DNA of 64,000 bases from Poriferisodalis sp965221945 (GTDB taxonomy: Bacteria; Actinomycetota; Acidimicrobiia; Acidimicrobiales; Poriferisodalaceae), in assembly GCF_965221945.1 (NCBI RefSeq), contig NZ_OZ244925.1:1426001-1490000 (forward strand), read 5' to 3'. Under the pieces are notes generated by a model. The model saw only the letters and a list, made by a program, of their open reading frames with translations. It made no database searches and was not told where the DNA came from. Made by a program: the position numbers and the translations under genes. Below are positions 1-7,890 of the stretch, in pieces. Positions within the stretch are counted from its first letter, which is position 1. Each line of letters begins with the position of its first letter.

Positions 1-674
1 CGGGTGACGACCGCTGCAGCTTCCTGGGTATCAGCAGAGCGCGGTGCATCGAGCACCGAGTTCACCTGTCCGGCGATGATCGACCGCAGCAGGACGAGCG
101 CCCCTGCTCCCAGAGAGCGCCCATGCCGGTGGGTCTCGCACGTGACGCCGCCCTGTGCCGGGTCGAACGCGACGATGGCCGCATCGTCGCAGCCGCTGCC
201 CACGACGCATTCGTTGAGCTGCGGCGCCGTGCCCTCGTGGGCCAGCAGGCGCAGCAGGAATGCCGGCAGCAACATCTCGGAACTCGCAAGATCCAAGCGG
301 CCGAGCGCCCCCACCAGCATCTGGTACGGCACCGGATCATCGCCCCGGTCATGAACTGACTGGTCCACTGCCTCGGCGAGGGTCATAGCGGTGCCCAACC
401 GGTCGAGATCCTCGCGAAGCCCGGGCCATCGGTCCAGCGTTACCGCGCCGGTGACGATGTCGAGTTCGCCCCGGCCCCGATATAGCTGCAGGTCGACGTG
501 ACGCAGCGGCTCGACATGCCCCGCGAGGCGGCTGCGGGTTCGCCGAGCGCCCTTCGCCACAGCGCGCACCTTGCCGTGCCCCGAGGTGATGATCGTGATG
601 ATCCGATCGGCCTCGCCGAGCTTGATGGTGCGGAGCACCACTCCCCGGTCCCGGTACTGCATCTGCGGGGACAT
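1..674 (-). CDS. recO: DNA repair protein RecO (3' end cut by window)
   Basis: RecO helps load RecA through the RecFOR pathway of recombinational repair. The reverse strand is open for 224 codons from the ATG at 674 to the window edge, so the C-terminus is missing. The N-terminal OB-fold is clear: it opens MSPQMQYRDRGVVLRTIKLG and continues EADRIITIITSGHGKVRAVA, typical of RecO. A cysteine pair (ECVVGSGC, around residues 158-165) and a later CETH segment sit where many RecO proteins bind zinc. A second ATG at 662 (MQYRDRG) is an alternative start. The gene lies directly downstream of uppS on the same strand, a common actinobacterial arrangement. Confidence 0.9.
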   Translation of the reverse strand, partial: MSPQMQYRDRGVVLRTIKLGEADRIITIITSGHGKVRAVAKGARRTRSRLAGHVEPLRHVDLQLYRGRGELDIVTGAVTLDRWPGLREDLDRLGTAMTLAEAVDQSVHDRGDDPVPYQMLVGALGRLDLASSEMLLPAFLLRLLAHEGTAPQLNECVVGSGCDDAAIVAFDPAQGGVTCETHRHGRSLGAGALVLLRSIIAGQVNSVLDAPRSADTQEAAAVVT

Positions 675-725
675 CCCCTTCGCTGTCTCAGCTGAGTGCT
701 GCTGCGGCGTCTGCGCAGCATTCCC

Positions 726-756
726 CAGTGTGGCTCTAGCTCAGTGTGGCTCTAGC
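726..756. repeat. Tandem 15-bp duplication between recO and uppS
   Basis: The unit CAGTGTGGCTCTAGC occurs at 726-740 and again at 742-756. The second copy contains the uppS stop codon (TAG on the reverse strand, 752-754), so the duplication has copied the end of uppS into the spacer. It looks like a small slippage or duplication event with no obvious function. Confidence 0.7.
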
Positions 757-1519
757 GATTCAGGCCGCCGAACCGCCGATCCCGCGCCTGGTAGATGCAG
801 ATGGCATCGAACAGGTCATCCCGCCGGAAGTCCGGCCAGAGAGTGTCAGTGAACACCAGCTCGCTGTATGCCATCTGCCACAACAAGAAATTCGACACCC
901 GGTTCTCGCCCGAGGTTCGGATCATGAGGTCCACGTCGGGCATCTGCGCGTCGTAGAGGTGCTTCGCCAGCGACGCCTCGTCCACGTCATCTGGCGACAC
1001 GCCGGCGCGCACGAGGGCCGCGGCAGCGTCGGCGATCTCTGCGCGCCCGCCGTAGTTGAACGCGACCGTGAACGTGAGACCGGTGTTTGCCGCCGTGAGC
1101 TCGACGGCCTCGTCAATACGAGCCTGCACACGCTTGGGCACGCGCGTGTCGCGCCGGCCGACGAAGCGGATCCGTACGTTCCGCTCGTGCAGTTCCTGGC
1201 TGCGCCGTACCAGCAGCGACTCGTTGAAGCCCATGAGGAAGCGCACTTCTGATGGCGGGCGACGCCAGTTCTCCGTGCTGAACGCATACACGGTGAGCCA
1301 CTTCAAACCGATATCGGCCGCGCCCTCGACCGTGTCGATCAGGGCCTCCTCACCCGCTGCATGACCTTCAGTTCGCGGTAGCCCGCGCGCTTGCGCCCAG
1401 CGTCCGTTGCCGTCCATCACACAGGCCACGTGAGTCGGCAGGCGCGACAGATCAATTCCCGCACCTCGGTTCACACTGCGCAGGGTAGAACCCCGGTCGC
1501 CGCGGATCACCACGCCCAT
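752..1519 (-). CDS. uppS: Isoprenyl transferase (undecaprenyl diphosphate synthase family)
   Basis: This is a cis-prenyltransferase that condenses isopentenyl diphosphate onto an allylic primer to make the polyprenyl carrier lipid for cell-wall synthesis. The 255-residue product carries the signature MDGNGRWAQ with the catalytic Asp near residue 36, then AFSTENWRRP and near the C-terminus DLMIRTSGENRVSNFLLWQ. I chose the ATG at 1519. A longer upstream frame exists, but it would run into the divergent helicase gene, and the extra residues are Arg-rich and unlike the family. The 68-bp gap to the divergent gene must hold both promoters. Confidence 0.93.
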   Translation of the reverse strand: MGVVIRGDRGSTLRSVNRGAGIDLSRLPTHVACVMDGNGRWAQARGLPRTEGHAAGEEALIDTVEGAADIGLKWLTVYAFSTENWRRPPSEVRFLMGFNESLLVRRSQELHERNVRIRFVGRRDTRVPKRVQARIDEAVELTAANTGLTFTVAFNYGGRAEIADAAAALVRAGVSPDDVDEASLAKHLYDAQMPDVDLMIRTSGENRVSNFLLWQMAYSELVFTDTLWPDFRRDDLFDAICIYQARDRRFGGLNR

Positions 1520-1587
1520 CGGGAAATGCCTCGCATCGAAGAACCGGTCGTCTCGTACCGTTACCGCAACCGACTGACGGGAGGCCG

Positions 1588-3531
1588 ATGTCCGACGAGC
1601 CATGGGACCTCGATCCTGTAGCCGACGCCTACGACGCCGCTGCGGCCCTCGACGATGCGATCTCGGCACTCGGCCACGACGGCGAGCAGCGTCCGGGCCA
1701 AGCCGAGATGGCGGCTGCGGTAGTAACGGCCATCAACGATGGGGGCACGCTGTTGTGCCAGGCGGGCACCGGCGTGGGCAAGTCGCTCGCCTACCTCGTG
1801 CCGGCAGCGCTCGCTGCTGCCAGCGGCCGTCGCGTCGTCATCGCCACAGCCACGCTGGCACTGCAGGACCAGTTGGTCACCAAGGATCTGCCGCTCGTCG
1901 CGGCGGGACTGGCGCAGCGACTCGGACACCCGGTTCGTTGGGAGCTGCTGAAGGGACGCAACAACTACCTGTGCCGCCACCGTTGGGAGGAACACGCGCA
2001 GCAGCAGCTCGACATTGATGATGGCCCGGTCTCTGCCGCCGATATAGGCCGCGGTCAACAGCTCGCCGAGATCGGCCGGTGGGTCCGCCTGACGCGCACC
2101 GGCGACCGGTCCGAACTGGCAGTGGCGCCAGATGGTCGCGTGTGGTCATCAGTGTCGGTGAACAGCACCGAGTGCGTCGGCGCCGAGCGTTGCCCGCAGG
2201 GCCATCGCTGCTTCGCAGAAGAAGCACGAGCCCGATCCGCCCGAGCAGACATTGTGGTGACCAACCAGCACCTGTATTGCATCGATCTGTTCGGCGACGG
2301 GTACCTGTTCGGTCCCCACGACGCCGTCGTGTTTGACGAAGCACACCAGCTCGAGACGGTGGTCACCCAGGTTGCCGGCCTGGAGATCACGCCCGCAGGC
2401 TTCGCTCGGCTGGCGTCCGAAGCGCGCGGCGTGGGAGCAGGCGGCGCGGCGGCAGATGCCGTGGCGGACATGGCGACACGCCTGACGAGCGAACTCGAGC
2501 CGCTGCGTGATACCCGGCTGGGAGCAATCACGGGCGATCTGGCGAGCTTGCTCGAAGTCGCGGACGGAAGGGTTGAGCAATTGGCTGCCGAGTTGCGGTC
2601 TGCCAACAGTGCCGACAGTGCCGATCTCGAGCGGCTGCGTGTCGCTCGGATGGCAGCTGAATCCCTCACGGCATTGCGCGTCGCCGCTGACCCTCCCGCG
2701 GGCACTGTCATCCTGGTGGAAGGGCGGGGACGGCTTCGGCTCGCCCCGCTCGATGTCGGCGACCTGCTCGCGAGCCGACTGTGGGGTCGACAGGCGTGTG
2801 TACTCACCAGCGCGACGCTCGGCCCGCACTTTGTCCAGCGACTCGGCGTGCCAGCCGCCGACCACACCTACCTCGCAGTGCAAAGCCCGTTCGACTACCG
2901 GTCCAATGCGCTGCTGTACTGCGCCAAGCACCTGCCCGCACCGACCCAGGAGGCTCACCGGGCCGCTGCAACTGAGGAATTAGCCGCGCTGATCTCAGCG
3001 GTCGGAGGGCGCACGCTTGCGCTGTTCACGAGCTGGCGCGCACTCAACGACACTGCGGACGCGCTCGGGGAGGTGTTGAGCGACATCCGAATACTGCGAC
3101 AGGGAGGCGACCTGTCCAACACCGCCCTTCTGGAGGCACTGGGCAACGACTCTGCAACCGTCGTGTGCGGCACGATGAGCTTTTGGCAGGGTGTGGACGT
3201 CGCCGGGCCGGCCCTGTCGCTGCTGGCCATCGATCGTCTCCCGTTCACTCGTCCCAACGAACCGCTCGCGGCGGCCCGGCGCGAAGCGGCAGGCAGCGAC
3301 GCATTCATGACCGTCGACGTGCCCAACGCCGCGGATCTGCTGGCCCAGGGCGCGGGCCGGCTCATCCGCACAACCGTCGATCGCGGCGTTGTCGCGGTGC
3401 TGGACTCCCGACTCGCTACTGCCGGCTACCGGGCGCGGCTGTTGGATCCGCTGCCGCCGATGCGCCGCAGCATCGACCGAGACGAAACGCTCGAGTTCCT
3501 GAACGCCATCAGAGAACTCCACGACCGCTGA
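1588..3531 (+). CDS. dinG: DinG/XPD-type ATP-dependent DNA helicase
   Basis: This is a superfamily 2 helicase of the DinG/YoaA type, expected to unwind 5'-tailed or R-loop/D-loop DNA during repair. The 647-residue product shows Walker A (QAGTGVGKS, residues 58-66), a DEAH box (VFDEAHQLE), the motif SATLG, and a C-terminal helicase motif ending QGAGRLIRT. Four cysteines between motifs Ia and II (NNYLC, TECVGAERC, HRCF) match the [4Fe-4S] ligands of the DinG/XPD group. The ATG at 1588 follows a GGGAGG ribosome-binding site at 1579-1584. The gene ends convergently with era, 24 bp away. Confidence 0.93.
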   Translation: MSDEPWDLDPVADAYDAAAALDDAISALGHDGEQRPGQAEMAAAVVTAINDGGTLLCQAGTGVGKSLAYLVPAALAAASGRRVVIATATLALQDQLVTKDLPLVAAGLAQRLGHPVRWELLKGRNNYLCRHRWEEHAQQQLDIDDGPVSAADIGRGQQLAEIGRWVRLTRTGDRSELAVAPDGRVWSSVSVNSTECVGAERCPQGHRCFAEEARARSARADIVVTNQHLYCIDLFGDGYLFGPHDAVVFDEAHQLETVVTQVAGLEITPAGFARLASEARGVGAGGAAADAVADMATRLTSELEPLRDTRLGAITGDLASLLEVADGRVEQLAAELRSANSADSADLERLRVARMAAESLTALRVAADPPAGTVILVEGRGRLRLAPLDVGDLLASRLWGRQACVLTSATLGPHFVQRLGVPAADHTYLAVQSPFDYRSNALLYCAKHLPAPTQEAHRAAATEELAALISAVGGRTLALFTSWRALNDTADALGEVLSDIRILRQGGDLSNTALLEALGNDSATVVCGTMSFWQGVDVAGPALSLLAIDRLPFTRPNEPLAAARREAAGSDAFMTVDVPNAADLLAQGAGRLIRTTVDRGVVAVLDSRLATAGYRARLLDPLPPMRRSIDRDETLEFLNAIRELHDR

Positions 3532-3555
3532 GCCAGCCTTGAGAGCCGGCGCTTC

Positions 3556-4437
3556 TCAGGGGTGCGGGCTCGAGGGCGCCTCTGGAGCGAGCATGCGTGC
3601 GACCGCATCGGGGGTGCGCTGCCAGTCCGGCTCGACGCGTACCCGCAGTTCCAGGTAGACCCCGTCGAGACCGAGTTCGCGGCGTGCCGCAGTGCCCACC
3701 TCTCGCAGCATCTGTCCGCCCCGTCCGATGACGATGCCCTTTTGCGAGGGCCGTTCCACGGCGATGTCGCAGCGGATGCGGTCGGGCTCCCACTGCGTGA
3801 CGCGGACCGCGATGCTGTATGGCAGCTCGTCCGCCAAGCGTGCCAACAGCTGCTCGCGCACGGCCTCGGAAATGCGCCATGCGTCGGGCAGATCGGTGAT
3901 GCTCTCGGGGGGAAAATAGGCTGGGCCCTCCCCTAAGCCGGACGCAAAATGCTCAAGCAGCGCGTCGGTGCCCTCACCCGTCCTTCCCGACACTGGGAAG
4001 TATGCGCCGGCATCGAGCTCCGCGGCCGCAGCCAGCTGCGCTGCCACCTGGGCCCTTGATGCCCGGTCGCACTTGGTGACAGCAATGACGGTGGAGGTAC
4101 CCGTGGGCAAGGAATCCCAGATCAATCGGTCGCCACGACCCAAGGGCGCTGTGGCGTCGAGGACCATGCAGATCACATCGGGTGGCTCGAGGTCGGCTAA
4201 CGCAGTCCGTGCGGTCTCGTTCAGCTTCTCGCCGAGCGGCGTGACCGGCTTGCCGATGCCAGGCGTGTCGACGAACACGATCTGGGCATCTGGCAGGTGC
4301 CGCACGCCCATGACGCGCAGTCGCGTGGTCTGCGGCTTGGCGGAGGTGATGCTGACCTTGGCACCGACGAGGCAGTTCAACAAGGTGGACTTGCCCGCAT
4401 TGGGACGACCCACCAGTGTCACGAAGCCTGAACGCAT
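3556..4437 (-). CDS. era: GTPase Era
   Basis: Era binds the 3' end of 16S rRNA and helps 30S subunit maturation. The 293-residue product has the G1 motif GRPNAGKS near the N-terminus, G3 DTPGIGKP, G4 TKCD, and a C-terminal KH domain with GQKGIVIGRGG-like residues (QKGIVIGRGGQMLREVG). Length and domain order are standard. It is the last gene of the phoH-ybeY-corC-era series read from right to left, and starts 14 bp after the corC-like stop. Confidence 0.96.
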   Translation of the reverse strand: MRSGFVTLVGRPNAGKSTLLNCLVGAKVSITSAKPQTTRLRVMGVRHLPDAQIVFVDTPGIGKPVTPLGEKLNETARTALADLEPPDVICMVLDATAPLGRGDRLIWDSLPTGTSTVIAVTKCDRASRAQVAAQLAAAAELDAGAYFPVSGRTGEGTDALLEHFASGLGEGPAYFPPESITDLPDAWRISEAVREQLLARLADELPYSIAVRVTQWEPDRIRCDIAVERPSQKGIVIGRGGQMLREVGTAARRELGLDGVYLELRVRVEPDWQRTPDAVARMLAPEAPSSPHP

Positions 4438-4451
4438 CGCTGGCCCCGGAA

Positions 4452-5771
4452 CTACCCAGAACCCGTAGAGTCAGCGCCCCGCCGAGCCCCGACGAGGTTG
4501 ATGCGTCTGCCTTCCACCTCAAGGGCGGACAGGCACCAGCCGTCGAGTTCGGTGGTCTCACCTGTCTCGGGCACGTGACCCATGCGGTCGAGCACAAGGC
4601 CGCCGACCGTGTCCCAGTCGCCCTCAGGCAGGCGCAGTTCCAACACCTCGGCCAGTTGCGACGCCGGCAGCCGTCCGGAGAACAGGAACGCATCATCGCC
4701 AAGCACTTGAACCAGAGCCTCGTCGGCGTCGTACTCGTCGACGATTTCCCCGACCAGCTCCTCGATGATGTCCTCGAGCGTGACCAGTCCCGCCACACCG
4801 CCGTACTCATCGACCGCGATGGCCAGGTGCGACTTGGACTCTTGCATCTCGCGCATCAGGTCGCTGACCCGCTTCGTCTCAGGCACGAAGGTGGCGGGGC
4901 GCAGCACCTGTGCGCATGTCACCACTCCGTCGGAGCCGATTCCGTGCAGGTGGGCGGCGACGAGATCCTTCGCCAGCACGATGCCTTGGAGATCGTCGAC
5001 GCTGACACCGGTCACGGGCAGCCGGGTAAAGCCAGAGGCGATGACCTTCTCCAGAGCATCGGCGACGCTGTCGCCGATGCTCACGGTGATCATGTCGGGT
5101 CGGGGCACCATCACCTCCCGCACGATCGTGTCCCCGAGTCCCATGATCTGCCCGATCAGCTCGGCCTCGCTGTCTTCGATCAGCCTGGCTTGGGCTGCTG
5201 CCGACGCCAGGGCGACCAACTCGTCCTCGGTGACCTCACCGCTGTCGCCGTGTGTCGCTGCGGGTCCGAGCGCTTTCGCGGGCACTGCCAGCAGTCGGGC
5301 CAGCCACACGAGCGGCCCGGTGCGGCTCAGTACGCGTGCGACCGGCGCGAGCACCCGCGCCATGCGATCGTTCGCCTCTACCCCCCAACGGCGGGGCACC
5401 GCCTCGGTGACCACGAACAACGCGACTGAGGTCACGGCGATCGCGGCGATGATGCCCGCTGCACCCGTCCGGCTTGCGGCGATCCAGGTGACGCCTCCCA
5501 CAAGCGTCACCTGCGCCAGTACTCGCAGCAGCGAGACAGGTCCCAGCACTACCTCGCGGTCTTCCACCAGCTGTTCCAACGACGCCTTCGGGGGGGCGCT
5601 CGAGTGGCCATTGTCGCGGTCGCCGTTGTGCCGTTCGCTGTTTCCGTCCGCCTCATCCAGACCTGAGGCACGGGCGCGCCCCAGACGAATGAAGGTCGCC
5701 TCGATCAATCGCAGGAACATGGCTGCCGTAAGCAGGACTGCTGCCGCGACCGCGCCGAGCACCCAGTTCAT
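4452..5771 (-). CDS. CNNM/CorC-type hemolysin-family membrane protein with CBS pair
   Basis: This 439-residue protein has the HlyC/CorC architecture: an N-terminal DUF21/CNNM membrane domain with several hydrophobic segments, a central pair of CBS domains (from about REVMVPRPDM to LVTLEDIIEELVGEIVDEYD), and a C-terminal CorC_HlyC domain ending near GRRINLVGARR. Family members bind nucleotides and are linked to Mg2+/Co2+ efflux, though often uncharacterised. The ATG at 5771 overlaps the ybeY stop as ATGA, which favours it over the GTG at 5783 and implies translational coupling. Confidence 0.9.
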   Translation of the reverse strand: MNWVLGAVAAAVLLTAAMFLRLIEATFIRLGRARASGLDEADGNSERHNGDRDNGHSSAPPKASLEQLVEDREVVLGPVSLLRVLAQVTLVGGVTWIAASRTGAAGIIAAIAVTSVALFVVTEAVPRRWGVEANDRMARVLAPVARVLSRTGPLVWLARLLAVPAKALGPAATHGDSGEVTEDELVALASAAAQARLIEDSEAELIGQIMGLGDTIVREVMVPRPDMITVSIGDSVADALEKVIASGFTRLPVTGVSVDDLQGIVLAKDLVAAHLHGIGSDGVVTCAQVLRPATFVPETKRVSDLMREMQESKSHLAIAVDEYGGVAGLVTLEDIIEELVGEIVDEYDADEALVQVLGDDAFLFSGRLPASQLAEVLELRLPEGDWDTVGGLVLDRMGHVPETGETTELDGWCLSALEVEGRRINLVGARRGADSTGSG

Positions 5772-6376
5772 GAACGGCTCCACAATCTGCGAAGGTGCTC
5801 GGTCTCACGGGCGCGCATGGCCGCAGCCGCGGCAGGCTCGACGTGGTCCATGCCGAGCAAGTGCAGCACACCGTGCACGACCAGGAGATCGATTTCCGCT
5901 GTGACGCTGCCGTCATGCCCCGGACGGGACCCAGCCCCTGCCGCAGCATTCGATGCGGCGACCGCCGGGCACACAACCACATCGCCGACCAGCACATTGC
6001 CGACCAGAACATCACCCGCATCTGGAGCGCTCGACGCGTGTGTGCCGGCCACAAGATCGATCGGGAACGCCAGCACATCCGTCGGTCCGGTGTGACCCAT
6101 GTGAGCTTTGTTCAGCTGTGCCATTTCTTCAGAACCGACAAATGTCACAGCAGTTTCCGAACCCGGCGGCACGCCCTCGGCATCGAGCACATCGCGCACC
6201 AACGCTCGATAGCGCTCCGAGTCGAGCCGGACATCGCTCTGGCGATCTGCAATCAGCACTCCGCCCTCGCCGGGAGAACCCGCACAGCCGCCGACCGGCT
6301 CGGCGCAGCTCGCAGCCGTGCGCTGCGACCCGGCTCGCTCACTCGGTGCCGTTGCGTTTCGCGTCACGTCGGTCAT
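5768..6376 (-). CDS. ybeY: Endoribonuclease YbeY
   Basis: YbeY is a zinc-dependent single-strand endoribonuclease needed for 16S rRNA 3' maturation and ribosome quality control. The metal motif HGVLHLLGMDH near the C-terminus supplies the three conserved histidines, and TDVLAFPID is the conserved core. With the ATG at 6376 the protein has 202 residues, including a poorly conserved N-terminal extension of about 35 residues. The start overlaps the end of phoH by 38 bp and the stop overlaps corC by 4 bp, so the genes are probably cotranscribed. Confidence 0.93.
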   Translation of the reverse strand: MTDVTRNATAPSERAGSQRTAASCAEPVGGCAGSPGEGGVLIADRQSDVRLDSERYRALVRDVLDAEGVPPGSETAVTFVGSEEMAQLNKAHMGHTGPTDVLAFPIDLVAGTHASSAPDAGDVLVGNVLVGDVVVCPAVAASNAAAGAGSRPGHDGSVTAEIDLLVVHGVLHLLGMDHVEPAAAAAMRARETEHLRRLWSRS

Positions 6377-7301
6377 AGGCCTCCACGATGTCGCCGACGA
6401 TGCGATGCCGGGTGATGTCGCGCCGGCCGAGGCGTGCAAAGGCAAGTCCGGGAATCCCGTCCAGTGCTTTCTCCACGTCAAGCAGGCCACTCTTGCCGCC
6501 CGGAACGTCGATCTGGGTCCGGTCGCCTGTCACGACCACTTTGGAGCCGAAACCGATGCGGGTCAGGAACATCTTCATTTGCTCAGGCGTGGTGTTCTGC
6601 GCCTCGTCCAAGATGATGAAGCTGTCGTTGAGGGTCCGACCGCGCATGAACGCCAGCGGCGCAACGTCGATGGTCTTGCGTTCGAGAAGCTTCGCGGCGG
6701 CTTCCACATCAAGCATGTCGTAGAGCGAGTCATACAGGGGCGCCAGGTACGGGTCGATTTTGGCCATCAGATCGCCGGGCAGGAAACCGAGTCGCTCACC
6801 CGCCTCCACCGCGGGCCGAGTGAGCACGATGCGCCGCACGGTTTTGGACATCAGCGCGTCGACGGCCAGCGCCACGGCCAGCCACGTCTTGCCCGTGCCG
6901 GCAGGTCCGACGGCGAACGTCACGATGTTCGACCGAATCAATTCCACGTAGCGCTTCTGGCCAGCGCTCTTGGCACGAACCACCCTGCCGTTGGGAGCGC
7001 GCAAGATCGGAGCAGAGAGCACATCGCTCGGGCTCTCGTCGGCTTCGACCATGTCGATGACGCGGTCGAGCACTTCAGGCTCGATCCGTTGGCCGGCTTC
7101 AAGGACGTGAACCATCTCTTCGAAGACTTGCCCGACGAGCGCTGCGCTCGGGCCCGCCACGGTGATCTCGTTGCCGCGCACATGGATGTCGGCATCTGCG
7201 AAGTGGTCCGCGACGAGCCGCAAGTGCTCGTCGCGCTGGCCCAGCACGCCGACCATGAGGTGGTTGCCCGGAACGTGAATCCGAACCTGGGTGTCGGTCA
7301 C
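6339..7301 (-). CDS. phoH: PhoH-like ATPase
   Basis: This is a PhoH-family P-loop ATPase, commonly linked to RNA metabolism and found beside ybeY. Walker A is AVGPAGTGKTWLA, Walker B is FIILDEAQNTTPEQ, and the conserved segments LTRPAVEAGERLGFLPGDL and VVTGDRTQIDVP are present. I place the start at the GTG at 7301 (VTDTQVRIHVPG), giving 320 residues. A TTG at 7355 in the same frame is possible but adds residues unlike the family. It is the first gene of the phoH-ybeY-corC-era operon. Confidence 0.92.
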   Translation of the reverse strand: MTDTQVRIHVPGNHLMVGVLGQRDEHLRLVADHFADADIHVRGNEITVAGPSAALVGQVFEEMVHVLEAGQRIEPEVLDRVIDMVEADESPSDVLSAPILRAPNGRVVRAKSAGQKRYVELIRSNIVTFAVGPAGTGKTWLAVALAVDALMSKTVRRIVLTRPAVEAGERLGFLPGDLMAKIDPYLAPLYDSLYDMLDVEAAAKLLERKTIDVAPLAFMRGRTLNDSFIILDEAQNTTPEQMKMFLTRIGFGSKVVVTGDRTQIDVPGGKSGLLDVEKALDGIPGLAFARLGRRDITRHRIVGDIVEAYDRRDAKRNGTE

Positions 7302-7446
7302 AGGGCTTAGGTACCTGCGCTCAACGGCCCAGCGCTCATTGACACGGGGCGCCAAGACGGCAATCGGGGGTGCCGACGGATGGTGCGGTCACGATGCGGC
7401 CAAGGCTAGTCCGCAACCGAGAACGCACATCGGCCACTTGTTTGGC

Positions 7447-7698
7447 TCAGGACCGCAGACCGGCAAATATCTCCTTGCACGCCGGGCACACCGGGAAGCG
7501 CTCGCCGTCGCGGGTGGGCACCCACTTCTTGCCACACAGCGCCACGACCTCTCGACCGCTGACGGCCGAGCGCGTCAGCGCCGTCTTGCTGACGTAGTGG
7601 GAAAAGCGGTCATGGTCGCCTTCGGTCTCACGGGTGTCCGGACGCTCAATGACGTCAGGACTGCTAGCGACATTCGCGCCGACGTTCTGGATGGCCAC
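7447..7698 (-). CDS. DUF3039-family small zinc-ribbon-like protein
   Basis: This 83-residue protein matches the actinobacterial DUF3039 family: DHDRFSHYV, VVALCGKKWVPTRDGERFP and the ending CPACKEIFAGL give a Cys plus CxxC arrangement that may bind metal. The function is unknown. The GTG at 7698 is preceded by GGAG seven bases upstream and gives the usual family length. A longer frame to 7872 adds about 58 residues of no recognised kind. The gene precedes phoH on the same strand. The 192 bp from 7699 to 7890 up to the divergent next gene shows no other gene. Confidence 0.8.
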   Translation of the reverse strand: MAIQNVGANVASSPDVIERPDTRETEGDHDRFSHYVSKTALTRSAVSGREVVALCGKKWVPTRDGERFPVCPACKEIFAGLRS

Positions 7699-7890
7699 TT
7701 CGCTGCTCCGGGTCCGCTCCGGGGTTTGCCTCTGCCGGTGCCAACGGTACGGCAGTAATGTGCCCAATCGCGCCGCAACCGCACCGGCGGTGCACGCGTG
7801 CGTCGAAGGGCAGCCCAGACCCAGCATGGCTAGGACTTCCTCCCCGGTCGCCGAAGACGGCGTGAAGGGCACAGAACTTCAGGCGTCGCG

